A DNA stretch of 10,553 nt from Acidobacteriota bacterium (GCA_003161495.1 PMOP01000124.1:1-10553); one strand, 5' to 3'. Counted from the first letter of the stretch, positions 1 through 5,959 are shown. Notes: a model not told the origin generated them from the sequence alone. Translations and numbers: made by a program.

Positions 1-393
1 GAATTCAGTTTCCGAAGCATCAAGCCGGCGGGATATCCGATACCGATAAACGGCCCCGTGGGCGCTCTCCTCGATGCTCAAAAACGCCACAACTTTCGCC
101 CGGCGCATCTGCACTTCCTGATTTACAAGCCGGGCTTTAAGACCGTCACGTCGCAGATTTATTCGCCTGACGATCCTCATCTCGATACCGACTCGCAATT
201 CGGAGTGACGCGCGCGCTCGTCGGCCACTATGAAATTCACGAACACGAGCCCGCGCCCGTTCCGGAAGCGGCCGGCGCATGGTATTCGCTTCAGCATACG
301 TTCATTCTCAACGAAGGGGAAAGCTGGCTGCCCACGCCGCCTGTTTCCAAAAAAGCGACCGAGCGCATCCATAACAATTCATCAAAAGCATAG
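1..393 (+). CDS. Intradiol ring-cleavage dioxygenase, C-terminal part (5' end outside window)
   Basis: Frame 1 is open from the first base to a TAG at 391-393, giving 130 residues of the C-terminal catalytic domain of a non-haem Fe(III) intradiol dioxygenase of the catechol/hydroxyquinol 1,2-dioxygenase type. These enzymes cleave the aromatic ring between two vicinal hydroxyls to give cis,cis-muconate-type acids. The visible part has the AGYPIP segment, whose Tyr (visible residue 12) matches the iron-binding Tyr that leaves on substrate binding. It also has RPAHLHF, with both His (36 and 38) as iron ligands and Arg33 as the conserved active-site Arg. The other ligand Tyr and the N-terminal dimerisation region lie upstream. 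An internal ATG/GTG start is unlikely because the reading frame and family similarity run to base 1. Catechol versus hydroxyquinol specificity cannot be decided. No signal peptide can be judged. Cytoplasmic action is expected from the family. Confidence 0.9.
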   Translation, partial: EFSFRSIKPAGYPIPINGPVGALLDAQKRHNFRPAHLHFLIYKPGFKTVTSQIYSPDDPHLDTDSQFGVTRALVGHYEIHEHEPAPVPEAAGAWYSLQHTFILNEGESWLPTPPVSKKATERIHNNSSKA

Positions 394-451
394 ATAGATT
401 ATGTGAATTGGGCGCAGTGACCGGCGCGAATGTAAATTGCCTGCAAATTGC

Positions 452-480
452 TTGACCGGCCCTGTAATCGCGAATATGCT
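452..480 (+). promoter_or_regulatory. Predicted sigma70-type promoter before the SRPBCC gene
   Basis: TTGACC at 452-457 and TATGCT at 475-480 are separated by exactly 17 bp. Each hexamer is close to consensus. Transcription would start near 487, about 90 nt before the SRPBCC start codon and about 40 nt before a strong terminator hairpin. It begins 59 bp after the dioxygenase stop codon. This is a match by eye only, with no transcript data. Confidence 0.5.
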
Positions 481-528
481 CAATTCAGCCAGGCACCAGA
501 TTCTCCGGCAAATTTTTGAAAAAAACGG

Positions 529-561
529 CCGCCTGACTCCAATTGGAGTCAGGCGGTTTTT
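529..561 (+). terminator. Rho-independent terminator (28-bp perfect palindrome plus T-tract)
   Basis: The segments CCGCCTGACTCC (529-540) and GGAGTCAGGCGG (545-556) form a perfect 12-bp stem closed by AATT, followed by TTTTTC. A run of A residues just upstream (about 520-525) gives it some bidirectional character. It would end transcripts from the dioxygenase gene. It also lies between the predicted 452-480 promoter and the SRPBCC gene, whose RBS starts only 5 bases after the T-run, so it could act as an attenuator or end a short RNA. Confidence 0.85.
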
Positions 562-574
562 CTTTGGAGGAGAG

Positions 575-1108
575 ATGAACTGGATGACGATACTGTTTGC
601 AGCAGGACCTATAGCCATGGCTCGCGTGCCCCAATCCAAATTATCGAAGAGCAAAAAGAAAACAAAGGAACAGGCGATACGCGAGGGATCTTTTGAGCTC
701 GACCTCAGCGCCGGCAAAGCCTTGCCATTCTTCACTCCGGAAGGGGAACGCGCCTGGGTGAACGGATGGGATCCCGATCCCGTTTATCCCGCGCAAACAG
801 ACGTAGTTTTTAAGGCAAATTCCGTTTTCCGCCTGGATCACGACGGAGAGCGCTCCTTGTGGACCATTCTTGAAGCCGATTCGCAGGAACACGTCGCGGA
901 GTATATCTGCGTAGTCGAAGGCGTACGGTTGTCGCGAGTGCGTGTCCAGGTCGAACCTCTTGGCGCAGAGCGTTGCCGGGTGCATGTGCGCTACGTCCAT
1001 ACGGCGACATCGGAAAAAGGTCTGCACTTTGTGGCGAGCTTGACCGAAAAGTCCTACGCGCGGAAGATGCGGGACTGGCAACGCATGGTCAATGCTGTGA
1101 TTCGGTAA
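575..1108 (+). CDS. SRPBCC (START-like/polyketide cyclase-like) family protein
   Basis: This 177-residue protein has no signal peptide and resembles small SRPBCC helix-grip proteins, which bind hydrophobic ligands in a deep cavity; many have no known substrate. Diagnostic segments are the FTPEGERAWVNGWDPDPVYP stretch (about residues 53-72), seen near the start of this subfamily, then LWTILEAD and the alternating strands YICVVEGVRLSRVRVQVEPLG and CRVHVRYVHTA, ending in a helical tail with Lys/Arg (YARKMRDWQRMVNAV). A very basic stretch, KLSKSKKKTKEQ, precedes the fold. The start at 575 follows GGAGGAGAG. ATG at 584 is equally in frame, and ATG 617 would give MARVPQ at 163 aa and remove a hydrophobic stretch. 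Starts before 560 are excluded because they would run through the terminator. Its ligand is unknown, and the neighbouring dioxygenase gives only a weak hint of aromatic metabolism. Confidence 0.75.
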   Translation: MNWMTILFAAGPIAMARVPQSKLSKSKKKTKEQAIREGSFELDLSAGKALPFFTPEGERAWVNGWDPDPVYPAQTDVVFKANSVFRLDHDGERSLWTILEADSQEHVAEYICVVEGVRLSRVRVQVEPLGAERCRVHVRYVHTATSEKGLHFVASLTEKSYARKMRDWQRMVNAVIR

Positions 1109-1326
1109 GCGCGCTCCCATCTAGACGGACAAGCGCCTTCCGCAATTTCCATCTGTTGCAGATTGAAAGTCGAATCTTTACAGCGAAACTAATTCGTGTT
1201 TGAATTCGTATATAGTGTATGCAAAGGTTTTTTCGCAGGGCAATGAGCTTGGGGCGCCGCGATTGAAAACTCGAACCTGGGCCCGCCATTGACCGAACCG
1301 GAAAAATAATTTTGGGGAGAGGTTTC

Positions 1327-2298
1327 ATGAGGATTTTGGTGTTGGCGGTAGCGATAGGTTTGCTGTTTGTCCCCGCGTTTGGCGGCAAACCTCCCGATTC
1401 GCGATGGGTGAATGGCATGGACCTCTCCTGGGCCTTTCCCGAACCTTCTCCGGATTTTCCACCCGAGGATAACAGCGTGGTCAAGCATGTTCCCGGCAGC
1501 TCGAAATCGTACACGCAGGGACAGGTCGACGATATTTATAATCCGCCGGACTGGTTTCCCGAGGAGCACGCGCCGTTTCCCAAAGTTGTCGCCAGCGGGG
1601 AAGGGAAGGCGACGCCCGGCTGCGCTTCCTGCCATCTTGCATCGGGCAGCGGACATCCCGAATCCGCCAATCTCACCGGCTTAACTGCCGATTATCTGAC
1701 CACACAACTGCAGGATTTTCGGCAAGGGTTGCGAACGGACCCGCGCCATCGCATGAGCGAAATCGCCAAGGGCATGACGGATGAGGAAGTTAAGGAAGCG
1801 GCCGCTTATTTTGCCAGCCAAAAACCGCGAACGTGGATCAGAGTCGTTGAGACCGATATGGTTCCGGAAACTTATATGAATGAAGGGCGCCGTCGTTACG
1901 TCCGCCCGGGCGGCAAAATGGAACCCATCGGTTCCCGCATTATCGAAGTGCCGGAGGATCCGGCCCTCGTGACCTGCCGCGACCCGCATACCGGATTTGT
2001 CGCGTATGTGCCGAAGGGCAGTATTGCCAAAGGTGAGGCGATCGCAACAACGGGCGCAGGAGGAAAAACAACTCCTTGCATCGCGTGTCACGGTCCAGCG
2101 CTCACAGGCCTGGGACCAGTTCCCAGAATCGCCGGGCATTCCCCAAACTACATCGTCCGCCAATTGGCGGGATTCCAAGTCGGCTCCCGCAACAGCGATT
2201 TGGACCAGCTGATGAAAGGCGTCGTCGTGAATTTGACTCAGGACGACATCGTCTCGCTAGCCGCCTACGTGGCCTCGCGTAATCCCGAAAAACAATAG
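1327..2298 (+). CDS. Secreted di-haem cytochrome c (cytochrome c4-like two-domain arrangement)
   Basis: This 323-residue protein begins with a short signal peptide (MRILVLAVAIGLLFVPAFGG, cleavage near residue 19-20) and has two CXXCH haem-attachment motifs, CASCH at 99-103 and CIACH at 251-255. Each is followed by a helical region containing a likely axial Met (Met143 or Met150; Met296) and an AAYxAS-type helix, as in cytochrome c4-like electron carriers. A segment of about 50 residues before the first haem (HVPGSSKSYTQ, NPPDWFPEEHAP) is not a normal cytochrome feature but is shared with the paralogue at 2893-4068. The start is ATG 1327, with GGGGAGAGG 4 bases upstream; a TTG at 1312 overlaps this RBS and was rejected. 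It should act in the periplasm as an electron carrier or as an electron-transfer subunit of an unidentified dehydrogenase. It ends 6 bp from the convergent antitoxin gene, with no terminator between them. Confidence 0.85.
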   Translation: MRILVLAVAIGLLFVPAFGGKPPDSRWVNGMDLSWAFPEPSPDFPPEDNSVVKHVPGSSKSYTQGQVDDIYNPPDWFPEEHAPFPKVVASGEGKATPGCASCHLASGSGHPESANLTGLTADYLTTQLQDFRQGLRTDPRHRMSEIAKGMTDEEVKEAAAYFASQKPRTWIRVVETDMVPETYMNEGRRRYVRPGGKMEPIGSRIIEVPEDPALVTCRDPHTGFVAYVPKGSIAKGEAIATTGAGGKTTPCIACHGPALTGLGPVPRIAGHSPNYIVRQLAGFQVGSRNSDLDQLMKGVVVNLTQDDIVSLAAYVASRNPEKQ

Positions 2299-2304
2299 CT
2301 GGTG

Positions 2305-2556
2305 TTACTTTCGTGCGGCCATGGCCTGCTCGAGTGTTTCCCGAATGAGGCGCGTATAGGGGATGCCGCGCATTTTCGCCCGAGCTTTCACTGCTTTAAG
2401 CAACTGCTTCGGCACGCGCATGTTGATCTGCTCGTCTTTCCTCTCGAATTCAAACCGTGTAGACTTAAACTGCGAAAAATCCAGGCCGGAGAGATCTTGA
2501 GCGAGAAACGCCTCAGCTTGTCTATTCGTTTTAAGGCGTGGAACTTTCTTCCTCAT
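2305..2556 (-). CDS. CopG/BrnA-type antitoxin (ribbon-helix-helix)
   Basis: This 83-residue basic protein is the second gene of a toxin-antitoxin pair. The C-terminal half (KDEQINMRVPKQLLKAVK, then ARAKMRGIPYTRLIRETLEQAM) fits the ribbon-helix-helix pattern of the CopG-antitoxin family: a short strand INMRVP, helix, a turn at GIPY, and a second helix. The N-terminal part (LAQDLSGLDFSQFKSTRFEFE) is the region that in such antitoxins contacts the toxin. ATG 2556 was chosen because GGAG (2567-2570) lies 10 nt upstream; the TTG at 2565 would leave no room for an RBS. It overlaps the end of the toxin gene by 26 bp, with its RBS inside toxin codons, so translation is probably coupled. Expected roles are toxin neutralisation and, with the toxin, autorepression through the palindrome at 2850-2863. 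Confidence 0.82.
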   Translation of the reverse strand: MRKKVPRLKTNRQAEAFLAQDLSGLDFSQFKSTRFEFERKDEQINMRVPKQLLKAVKARAKMRGIPYTRLIRETLEQAMAARK

Positions 2557-2839
2557 AAGCAGCAATCTCCTTGGCGTGCATAAACCGAGCCGTCACCGGC
2601 CGGATGAGACGGAGTTTATTTTTCGTCCGGATCGTGAAGGCCACGAATACAGGCCGCCCCGCGCTTGTTCTTCCCACTGCTAGTAAGCGGTCTTCGTCCG
2701 CCGAGTGTTTTGGGTCGGGCGCAACGCGAGGATCGTGCGCAAACAAGTTCTCAATCTCCATAATCGAGACGCCATGCTTTTCGCACTTTGCTCGATTGCC
2801 CTTATCCCAATCGAATCCACTGACCCGCAAATCCATCAT
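2531..2839 (-). CDS. BrnT-family toxin (DUF497)
   Basis: This 102-residue protein has the features of BrnT/DUF497, a RelE-like fold ribonuclease toxin: FDWDKGNRAKCEKHGVS at the N-terminus, the ENLFAHDP segment, HSADEDRLLAVG, GRPVFVAFTIR and the C-terminal RPVTARFMHAKEIAAYEE. In many relatives the last motif reads ISAR; here it is VTAR with the TAR portion kept. Length matches the family (about 90-105 aa). ATG 2839 is followed at once by a second ATG (2836), and neither has a clear RBS, so translation may start on a very short leader. It is the first gene of the pair, the usual BrnT-then-BrnA order, and the antitoxin start overlaps its end. It begins 53 bp after the stop of a co-directional cytochrome gene but has its own likely promoter. 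RNA cleavage is inferred from the family. Confidence 0.85.
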   Translation of the reverse strand: MMDLRVSGFDWDKGNRAKCEKHGVSIMEIENLFAHDPRVAPDPKHSADEDRLLAVGRTSAGRPVFVAFTIRTKNKLRLIRPVTARFMHAKEIAAYEEESSTP

Positions 2840-2849
2840 AGCGCAAGAC

Positions 2850-2863
2850 TATACAATTGTATA
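2850..2863. promoter_or_regulatory. 14-bp palindromic operator candidate for the toxin-antitoxin pair
   Basis: TATACAATTGTATA is a perfect 14-bp inverted repeat located 11 bp upstream of the toxin start codon. It contains the predicted -10 element (2858-2863, minus strand). Ribbon-helix-helix antitoxins usually bind short palindromes over their own promoter, so this is the natural candidate for autorepression. Binding is inferred. Confidence 0.6.
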
Positions 2864-2886
2864 TACATACGCCGGGCGCATGGCAA
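2858..2886 (-). promoter_or_regulatory. Predicted sigma70-type promoter of the toxin-antitoxin pair
   Basis: Reading the minus strand, TTGCCA (2886-2881) and TATACA (2863-2858) are separated by 17 bp. Transcription would start near 2851, giving a leader of only about a dozen bases before the toxin ATG, in keeping with the lack of a visible RBS. The -10 is embedded in the palindrome at 2850-2863, and the -35 lies just after the cytochrome stop codon. Confidence 0.55.
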
Positions 2887-2892
2887 AGGAGG

Positions 2893-4068
2893 TTACTTGA
2901 CGGCCTTCTGTTTATTGGCCTCTGCTACGAGACTTGCCGATGTCTGGCCGCCCGGAGCGGTTAAGAAGCTTTCTTCGCTGGCAGGCGGCAGTGAGCCGAC
3001 GTAAGACGCGATGGCCAGCATGTCGTCCTGCGTCATTTGCGCGACGACTCCTTTCATCAGGGCGCCCATGGATCCATGCCGCGAGCCGTCCTTGAAATAG
3101 TAGAGCTGGCGGAACAGGTACATCGGAGAATGTCCGGCAATCGCGGGAACTTCGGCCAAGCCGCCCAGCGACGGGCCGTGGCAGATCGCGCATTGAATTG
3201 TTTTTCCGTTGCCGCCCGTGGTCACGAATTCCTTGCCTTTGGCAATGCTGCCCTTCGGAACATAGGCAACAAATCCGGAGTGTGGATCGCGGCTCTCGGC
3301 TCCGGCAGGATCCTGGGGCAATTCAATGATCCGTTTACCGATCGGCTCGTCGCCGGCGCCGGGGAGCGGCATGCGCATCAGATGCATATTGATAAAAGTC
3401 TTTGGCACGCGATCGGTTTCAACCACCGTCTGCCACACATTCGGTTTGAGCGCGGCGAACCATTCGCTGGCTTGCCGCGCGTCTTCATCCGACAGATTCT
3501 CCGTCATGTCGTTCATGGCCTCGCCCATTCTGTTTTTGGCCTTGAAGTCAGCGAGCTGGCGCAGAATGTACGCGGCCGAAACACCGGCGAGATTGGCGGA
3601 TTCCGGATGGCCGAGTCCTGAGGCCAGATGGCAGGAAGCGCATCCAAGCACGCCGCCATCCGCCCCGTGCGCAACCACTTTCGGCATCGGGGCATGCTCA
3701 TCGGGAAACCAGTCCGGCGGATTTTGAAGATCGTCAATCTGATCCTGTGTGTATGACTTGGCGCTTCCGGGCACATGCTGCGGGCCCTTTCTTTCATCGA
3801 TCACCGGTTGAACCTTGTCGCGAATGGGAAACGCCCACGGAATATCCGGAAGCTTCCATTGCTGCGCGGATTGAGCCGCAATCTTCACAAGGGGAATGAA
3901 CGCGAGCACCAAAGTGCAAACAAAAATCCTGCCGAAAATTGCCACAGATTCCCGTCTTCCGTTTGAATTTGGCAGAATAAAATTTCCCAGAGTTTGCTCT
4001 TCCGTCTTCCGCGCCCGCTTGCAAGAATTGTATGAGTCAAAACGATTTTCGCTTTTAGGAATCTTCAT
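2893..4068 (-). CDS. Di-haem cytochrome c, paralogue of the 1327-2298 gene, with N-terminal extension
   Basis: This 391-residue protein carries CASCH (143-147) and CAICH (293-297), with candidate axial Met residues (Met181/185/188 and Met338) and the same HVPGSxKSYTQ and NPPDWFPxEHAPxPKVVA block before haem 1 as its paralogue at 1327-2298. The DPHxGFVAYVPKGSIAKG stretch before haem 2 is almost identical in the two. A hydrophobic segment at about 43-65 (VAIFGRIFVCTLVLAFIPLVKIAA) serves as export signal or membrane anchor. From ATG 4068 it is preceded by about 40 polar, basic residues; a GTG at 3945 would give a normal-length signal peptide. ATG 4068 has a purine-rich stretch (GGGGGAAGAAAG) upstream, so the start is unsettled. 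It also has a longer C-terminal tail than its paralogue. It is the last member of the minus-strand cluster, 107 bp after the preceding gene. Periplasmic electron transfer is expected; the partner is unknown. Confidence 0.85.
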   Translation of the reverse strand: MKIPKSENRFDSYNSCKRARKTEEQTLGNFILPNSNGRRESVAIFGRIFVCTLVLAFIPLVKIAAQSAQQWKLPDIPWAFPIRDKVQPVIDERKGPQHVPGSAKSYTQDQIDDLQNPPDWFPDEHAPMPKVVAHGADGGVLGCASCHLASGLGHPESANLAGVSAAYILRQLADFKAKNRMGEAMNDMTENLSDEDARQASEWFAALKPNVWQTVVETDRVPKTFINMHLMRMPLPGAGDEPIGKRIIELPQDPAGAESRDPHSGFVAYVPKGSIAKGKEFVTTGGNGKTIQCAICHGPSLGGLAEVPAIAGHSPMYLFRQLYYFKDGSRHGSMGALMKGVVAQMTQDDMLAIASYVGSLPPASEESFLTAPGGQTSASLVAEANKQKAVK

Positions 4069-4140
4069 TTGTGCTTTCTTCCCCCTGGTTTAAGGCACAC
4101 CATTCAATCCGCGCCCGTGGTCTCGTCCCGAGCGGACCGC

Positions 4141-4152
4141 TGCGCCGGCGCA
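4141..4152. repeat. GC-rich 12-bp palindrome between GHWxGDT gene and cytochrome
   Basis: TGCGCCGGCGCA is a perfect palindrome in the 107-bp gap of the minus-strand cluster. It is flanked by two further small inverted repeats, CTCG-tcc-CGAG and AGCGG-a-CCGCT. There is no T-tract, so it is not a standard terminator. It may be an RNA-processing or stabilising structure between cistrons. Confidence 0.35.
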
Positions 4153-4175
4153 AACCTGCACCGGCTATTCTGATT

Positions 4176-5081
4176 CTATTTGTTGGACGCGGGAGCGACG
4201 CCTGCCGGCTTCCGAACGGTTTGGTCATAATCCTTATTTTCGTCCAGAACGCAAAACCACTCCGCAATTTCCCAGCCCGGCTCCAGTTTGTGCAGTTTGG
4301 GAGGACTTACCCACGGCTTCGTGTACACTTTGGGATCATCGATGATGATCTGCTGTTCGAGCGTATCATGATTTAATCGCCGGTAACGCTCCGTAAGGCG
4401 CGTCGTGGAAGTTCGCGGATTCCCGTACAGATCGACCCATTCCTTGTCGTTGAAGCCGGCTGTTTCCACGACGAACGTGTCGCCTTCCCAGTGTCCCACC
4501 GAATACCCTAGCCAGCTCGGATCCGGATCTTTCGGAAGCGGCCGCCCGTCCGTCCAGATTTCTCGCCAAATGTGCTGCTCCTCGTAGAACATCAACACCC
4601 GGCCCGGAATTTGAACGATCTCCCACGGGTTGGGGAGCACCAGAACTTGCGGAGGGCCGCTCGGCTCGCAGCGCAAAGCGGAATTGTCCTCCTGCCCCGC
4701 GATGGCTTTAGCCCCCGACAGAGGTTTCGCCTGATCGAATTTCGCCTGTCCCCAGGGCGTTAGAGGAGGACGATAGTGTTCATTCACGCCGTTCATGCCG
4801 GGAGTTCCTGGGACATCGCCGTCTCGATACTGCATCCAGACTCCGGAGAGATCGTGGGAGAGAGGCGAGGCCGCGTCTTGCGATTTTGGAATTGCGGAAG
4901 GTTTTTCCAATGGAGTATTGGCCTGCGCAAATCCCATCAGCGAAAAAATCAGGACCATTCCGAGCAATGCGATCGAACACGAGAGGAGTGCGGGAAGCAA
5001 AGGAAGTTTAGGAAGTAGAGGAAGTGGAGGAAAGGAAAAATCGCCTAGTCGCATATGGACTCGTGAGGTCTTATCCTTCAC
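4176..5081 (-). CDS. Secreted GHWxGDTFVVET-motif protein of unknown function (copy A)
   Basis: I recognise the family pattern but know no assigned function. The protein shares most of its length with its upstream neighbour (5138-5959). Conserved blocks include SHDLSGVWMQY, RPPLTPWGQ, SGPPQ-L-LPNPWEIVQ-PGR, HIWR-WTDGRPLPKD-DPSWLG, VGHWEGDTFVVETAGFNDK, LTERYRRLNHDTLEQQI and WVSPPKLHKLEP. Two Cys, in LRCEPSG and EWFCVLD, are conserved in both copies and may form a disulphide. An export signal (ALLSCSIALLGMVLIFSLMGFAQA) is preceded by an odd proline/leucine stretch encoded by a 9-bp tandem repeat. GTG 5081 was chosen because AAAGGAGGTGA lies at ideal distance; GTG 5090 and ATG 5054 are also in frame. 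The good SD may be a by-product of the repeat. Gap to the previous gene is 56 bp, so co-transcription is likely. Confidence 0.7.
   Translation of the reverse strand: MKDKTSRVHMRLGDFSFPPLPLLPKLPLLPALLSCSIALLGMVLIFSLMGFAQANTPLEKPSAIPKSQDAASPLSHDLSGVWMQYRDGDVPGTPGMNGVNEHYRPPLTPWGQAKFDQAKPLSGAKAIAGQEDNSALRCEPSGPPQVLVLPNPWEIVQIPGRVLMFYEEQHIWREIWTDGRPLPKDPDPSWLGYSVGHWEGDTFVVETAGFNDKEWVDLYGNPRTSTTRLTERYRRLNHDTLEQQIIIDDPKVYTKPWVSPPKLHKLEPGWEIAEWFCVLDENKDYDQTVRKPAGVAPASNK
4993..5037 (+). repeat. Five-unit 9-bp tandem repeat (GGAAGNNNA), left inverted arm
   Basis: Five consecutive 9-base units start GGAAG or GGAAA: GGAAGCAAA, GGAAGTTTA, GGAAGTAGA, GGAAGTGGA, GGAAAGGAA. The repeat lies inside the N-terminal coding region of copy A and, because it is 9 bp, adds whole codons (read on the minus strand as a Pro/Leu-rich stretch). 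It is the inverted partner of 5077-5112. Confidence 0.75.
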
Positions 5082-5112
5082 TTCCTTCACCTCCTTTGCT
5101 TCCTTACCTTCC
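5077..5112 (-). repeat. Four-unit 9-bp tandem repeat, right inverted arm, containing the Shine-Dalgarno of copy A
   Basis: On the minus strand the units are GGAAGGTAA, GGAAGCAAA, GGAGGTGAA and GGAAGTGAA, the same 9-bp type as 4993-5037 but inverted. Positions 5074-5103 pair with 4993-5022 at 25 of 30 bases, including a perfect 12-bp core, across a 51-base loop. In copy A mRNA the AAAGGAGGTGA Shine-Dalgarno (5097-5087) would lie in this stem. Confidence 0.7.
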
Positions 5113-5137
5113 TTACGCCTTTTCCGTTTCGCCTCGA

Positions 5138-5959
5138 CTATTTCCCGGGCTCGGCCGAGCCACCGCCGGAAGGCTTTCTTACATCCTTGTCATACGTCTG
5201 AAGTTCGCTCGACGCGCAAAACCATTCCGCGATTTCCCATTTCGGCTCCAGCTTGTGAAGTTTCGGCGGACTCACCCACACCTTGGTGTACGACTTGGGA
5301 TCATCAATGATGATCTGCTGCTCCAGCGTGTCATGATTCAATCGCCGGTAGCGCTCCGTCAAGTGCATCTCTTCGCTGCGCGGATTTCCCGAGAGATCGG
5401 CCCACACTTTGTCGTTAAATCCAACCGTTTCGACCACAAAAGTGTCGCCTTTCCAGTGGCCCACCGCGGTCCCTAGCCAACTCGGATCGGAATCCTTGGG
5501 CAGCGGCCGCCCGTCGGTCCACACCGTGCGCCAGATGTGATACTCCTCAAAAAACATGAATGTTCTCCCAGGCATCTGCACGATCTCCCACGGATTGGGC
5601 AGAATCAGAAGTTGGGGAGGGCCGCTCGGATCGCAATGCAGGGCGGCGCTGTCTTCCTGCCCACCTACGGCACGAGGACCCATCAGGGGCTTGGCGGCGT
5701 CAAACTTTTCCTGGCCCCAGGGCGTCAGAGGAGGGCGGGTGCGATCGTCGACGGCATTCATGCGCGCAAATCCCGGAGCAGTCCCATCATCGTATTGCAT
5801 CCAGACTCCGGACAAATCGTGTGAGAGGTGCGTGGCCGTCGAAGAATCCGCGGGCGACTTTTTCTTTTCCGATGGTTGACCCGTTTGGGCAAAACAAATG
5901 GAGGAAAGACCGAGCGCGGCTACCAGCACACGAAGGGAAACCCCGATCCGGTGATGCAT
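5138..5959 (-). CDS. Secreted GHWxGDTFVVET-motif protein of unknown function (copy B)
   Basis: This 273-residue protein has a clean signal peptide (MHHRIGVSLRVLVAALGLSS then ICFAQ; cleavage near residue 24-25), a Lys/Ser linker, and a conserved domain at about 44-265. Motifs by position: SHDLSGVWMQY 46-56, RPPLTPWGQ 75-83, GPPQLLILPNPWEIVQMPGR 113-132, HIWRTVWTDGRPLPKD 141-156, VGHWKGDTFVVETVGFNDK 166-184, LTERYRRLNHDTLEQQI 200-216. Cys109 and Cys248 are conserved with copy A. The domain is rich in Trp, Pro and beta-type alternation, suggesting a secreted beta-rich fold, but no catalytic residues can be named. ATG 5959 has GAGGAG 6 bases upstream; a TTG at 5983 was rejected. Similar proteins are abundant in Acidobacteriota and often sit near DUF6152 proteins, as here; no function is known to me. 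It arose with copy A by tandem duplication. Confidence 0.85.
   Translation of the reverse strand: MHHRIGVSLRVLVAALGLSSICFAQTGQPSEKKKSPADSSTATHLSHDLSGVWMQYDDGTAPGFARMNAVDDRTRPPLTPWGQEKFDAAKPLMGPRAVGGQEDSAALHCDPSGPPQLLILPNPWEIVQMPGRTFMFFEEYHIWRTVWTDGRPLPKDSDPSWLGTAVGHWKGDTFVVETVGFNDKVWADLSGNPRSEEMHLTERYRRLNHDTLEQQIIIDDPKSYTKVWVSPPKLHKLEPKWEIAEWFCASSELQTYDKDVRKPSGGGSAEPGK

Noticed and set aside
437..574. Upstream TTG start for the SRPBCC protein
   Set aside because: It would translate through the promoter -10 and the terminator hairpin. A good RBS and ATG follow at 575.
641..1120. 159-codon minus-strand reading frame opposite the SRPBCC gene
   Set aside because: No family resemblance and no promoter or RBS. 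The plus-strand frame has SRPBCC features and a good RBS.
1109..1326. Promoter for the first cytochrome (TATAGT at 1211-1216)
   Set aside because: There is a good -10-like hexamer but no acceptable -35 at 16-18 bp, so it was not annotated. No terminator was seen here either.
4990..5060. Lipobox-like LLSC in copy A suggesting a lipoprotein
   Set aside because: The Cys is followed by a further long hydrophobic stretch rather than a mature polar region, and copy B has no equivalent. An ordinary signal peptide fits better.
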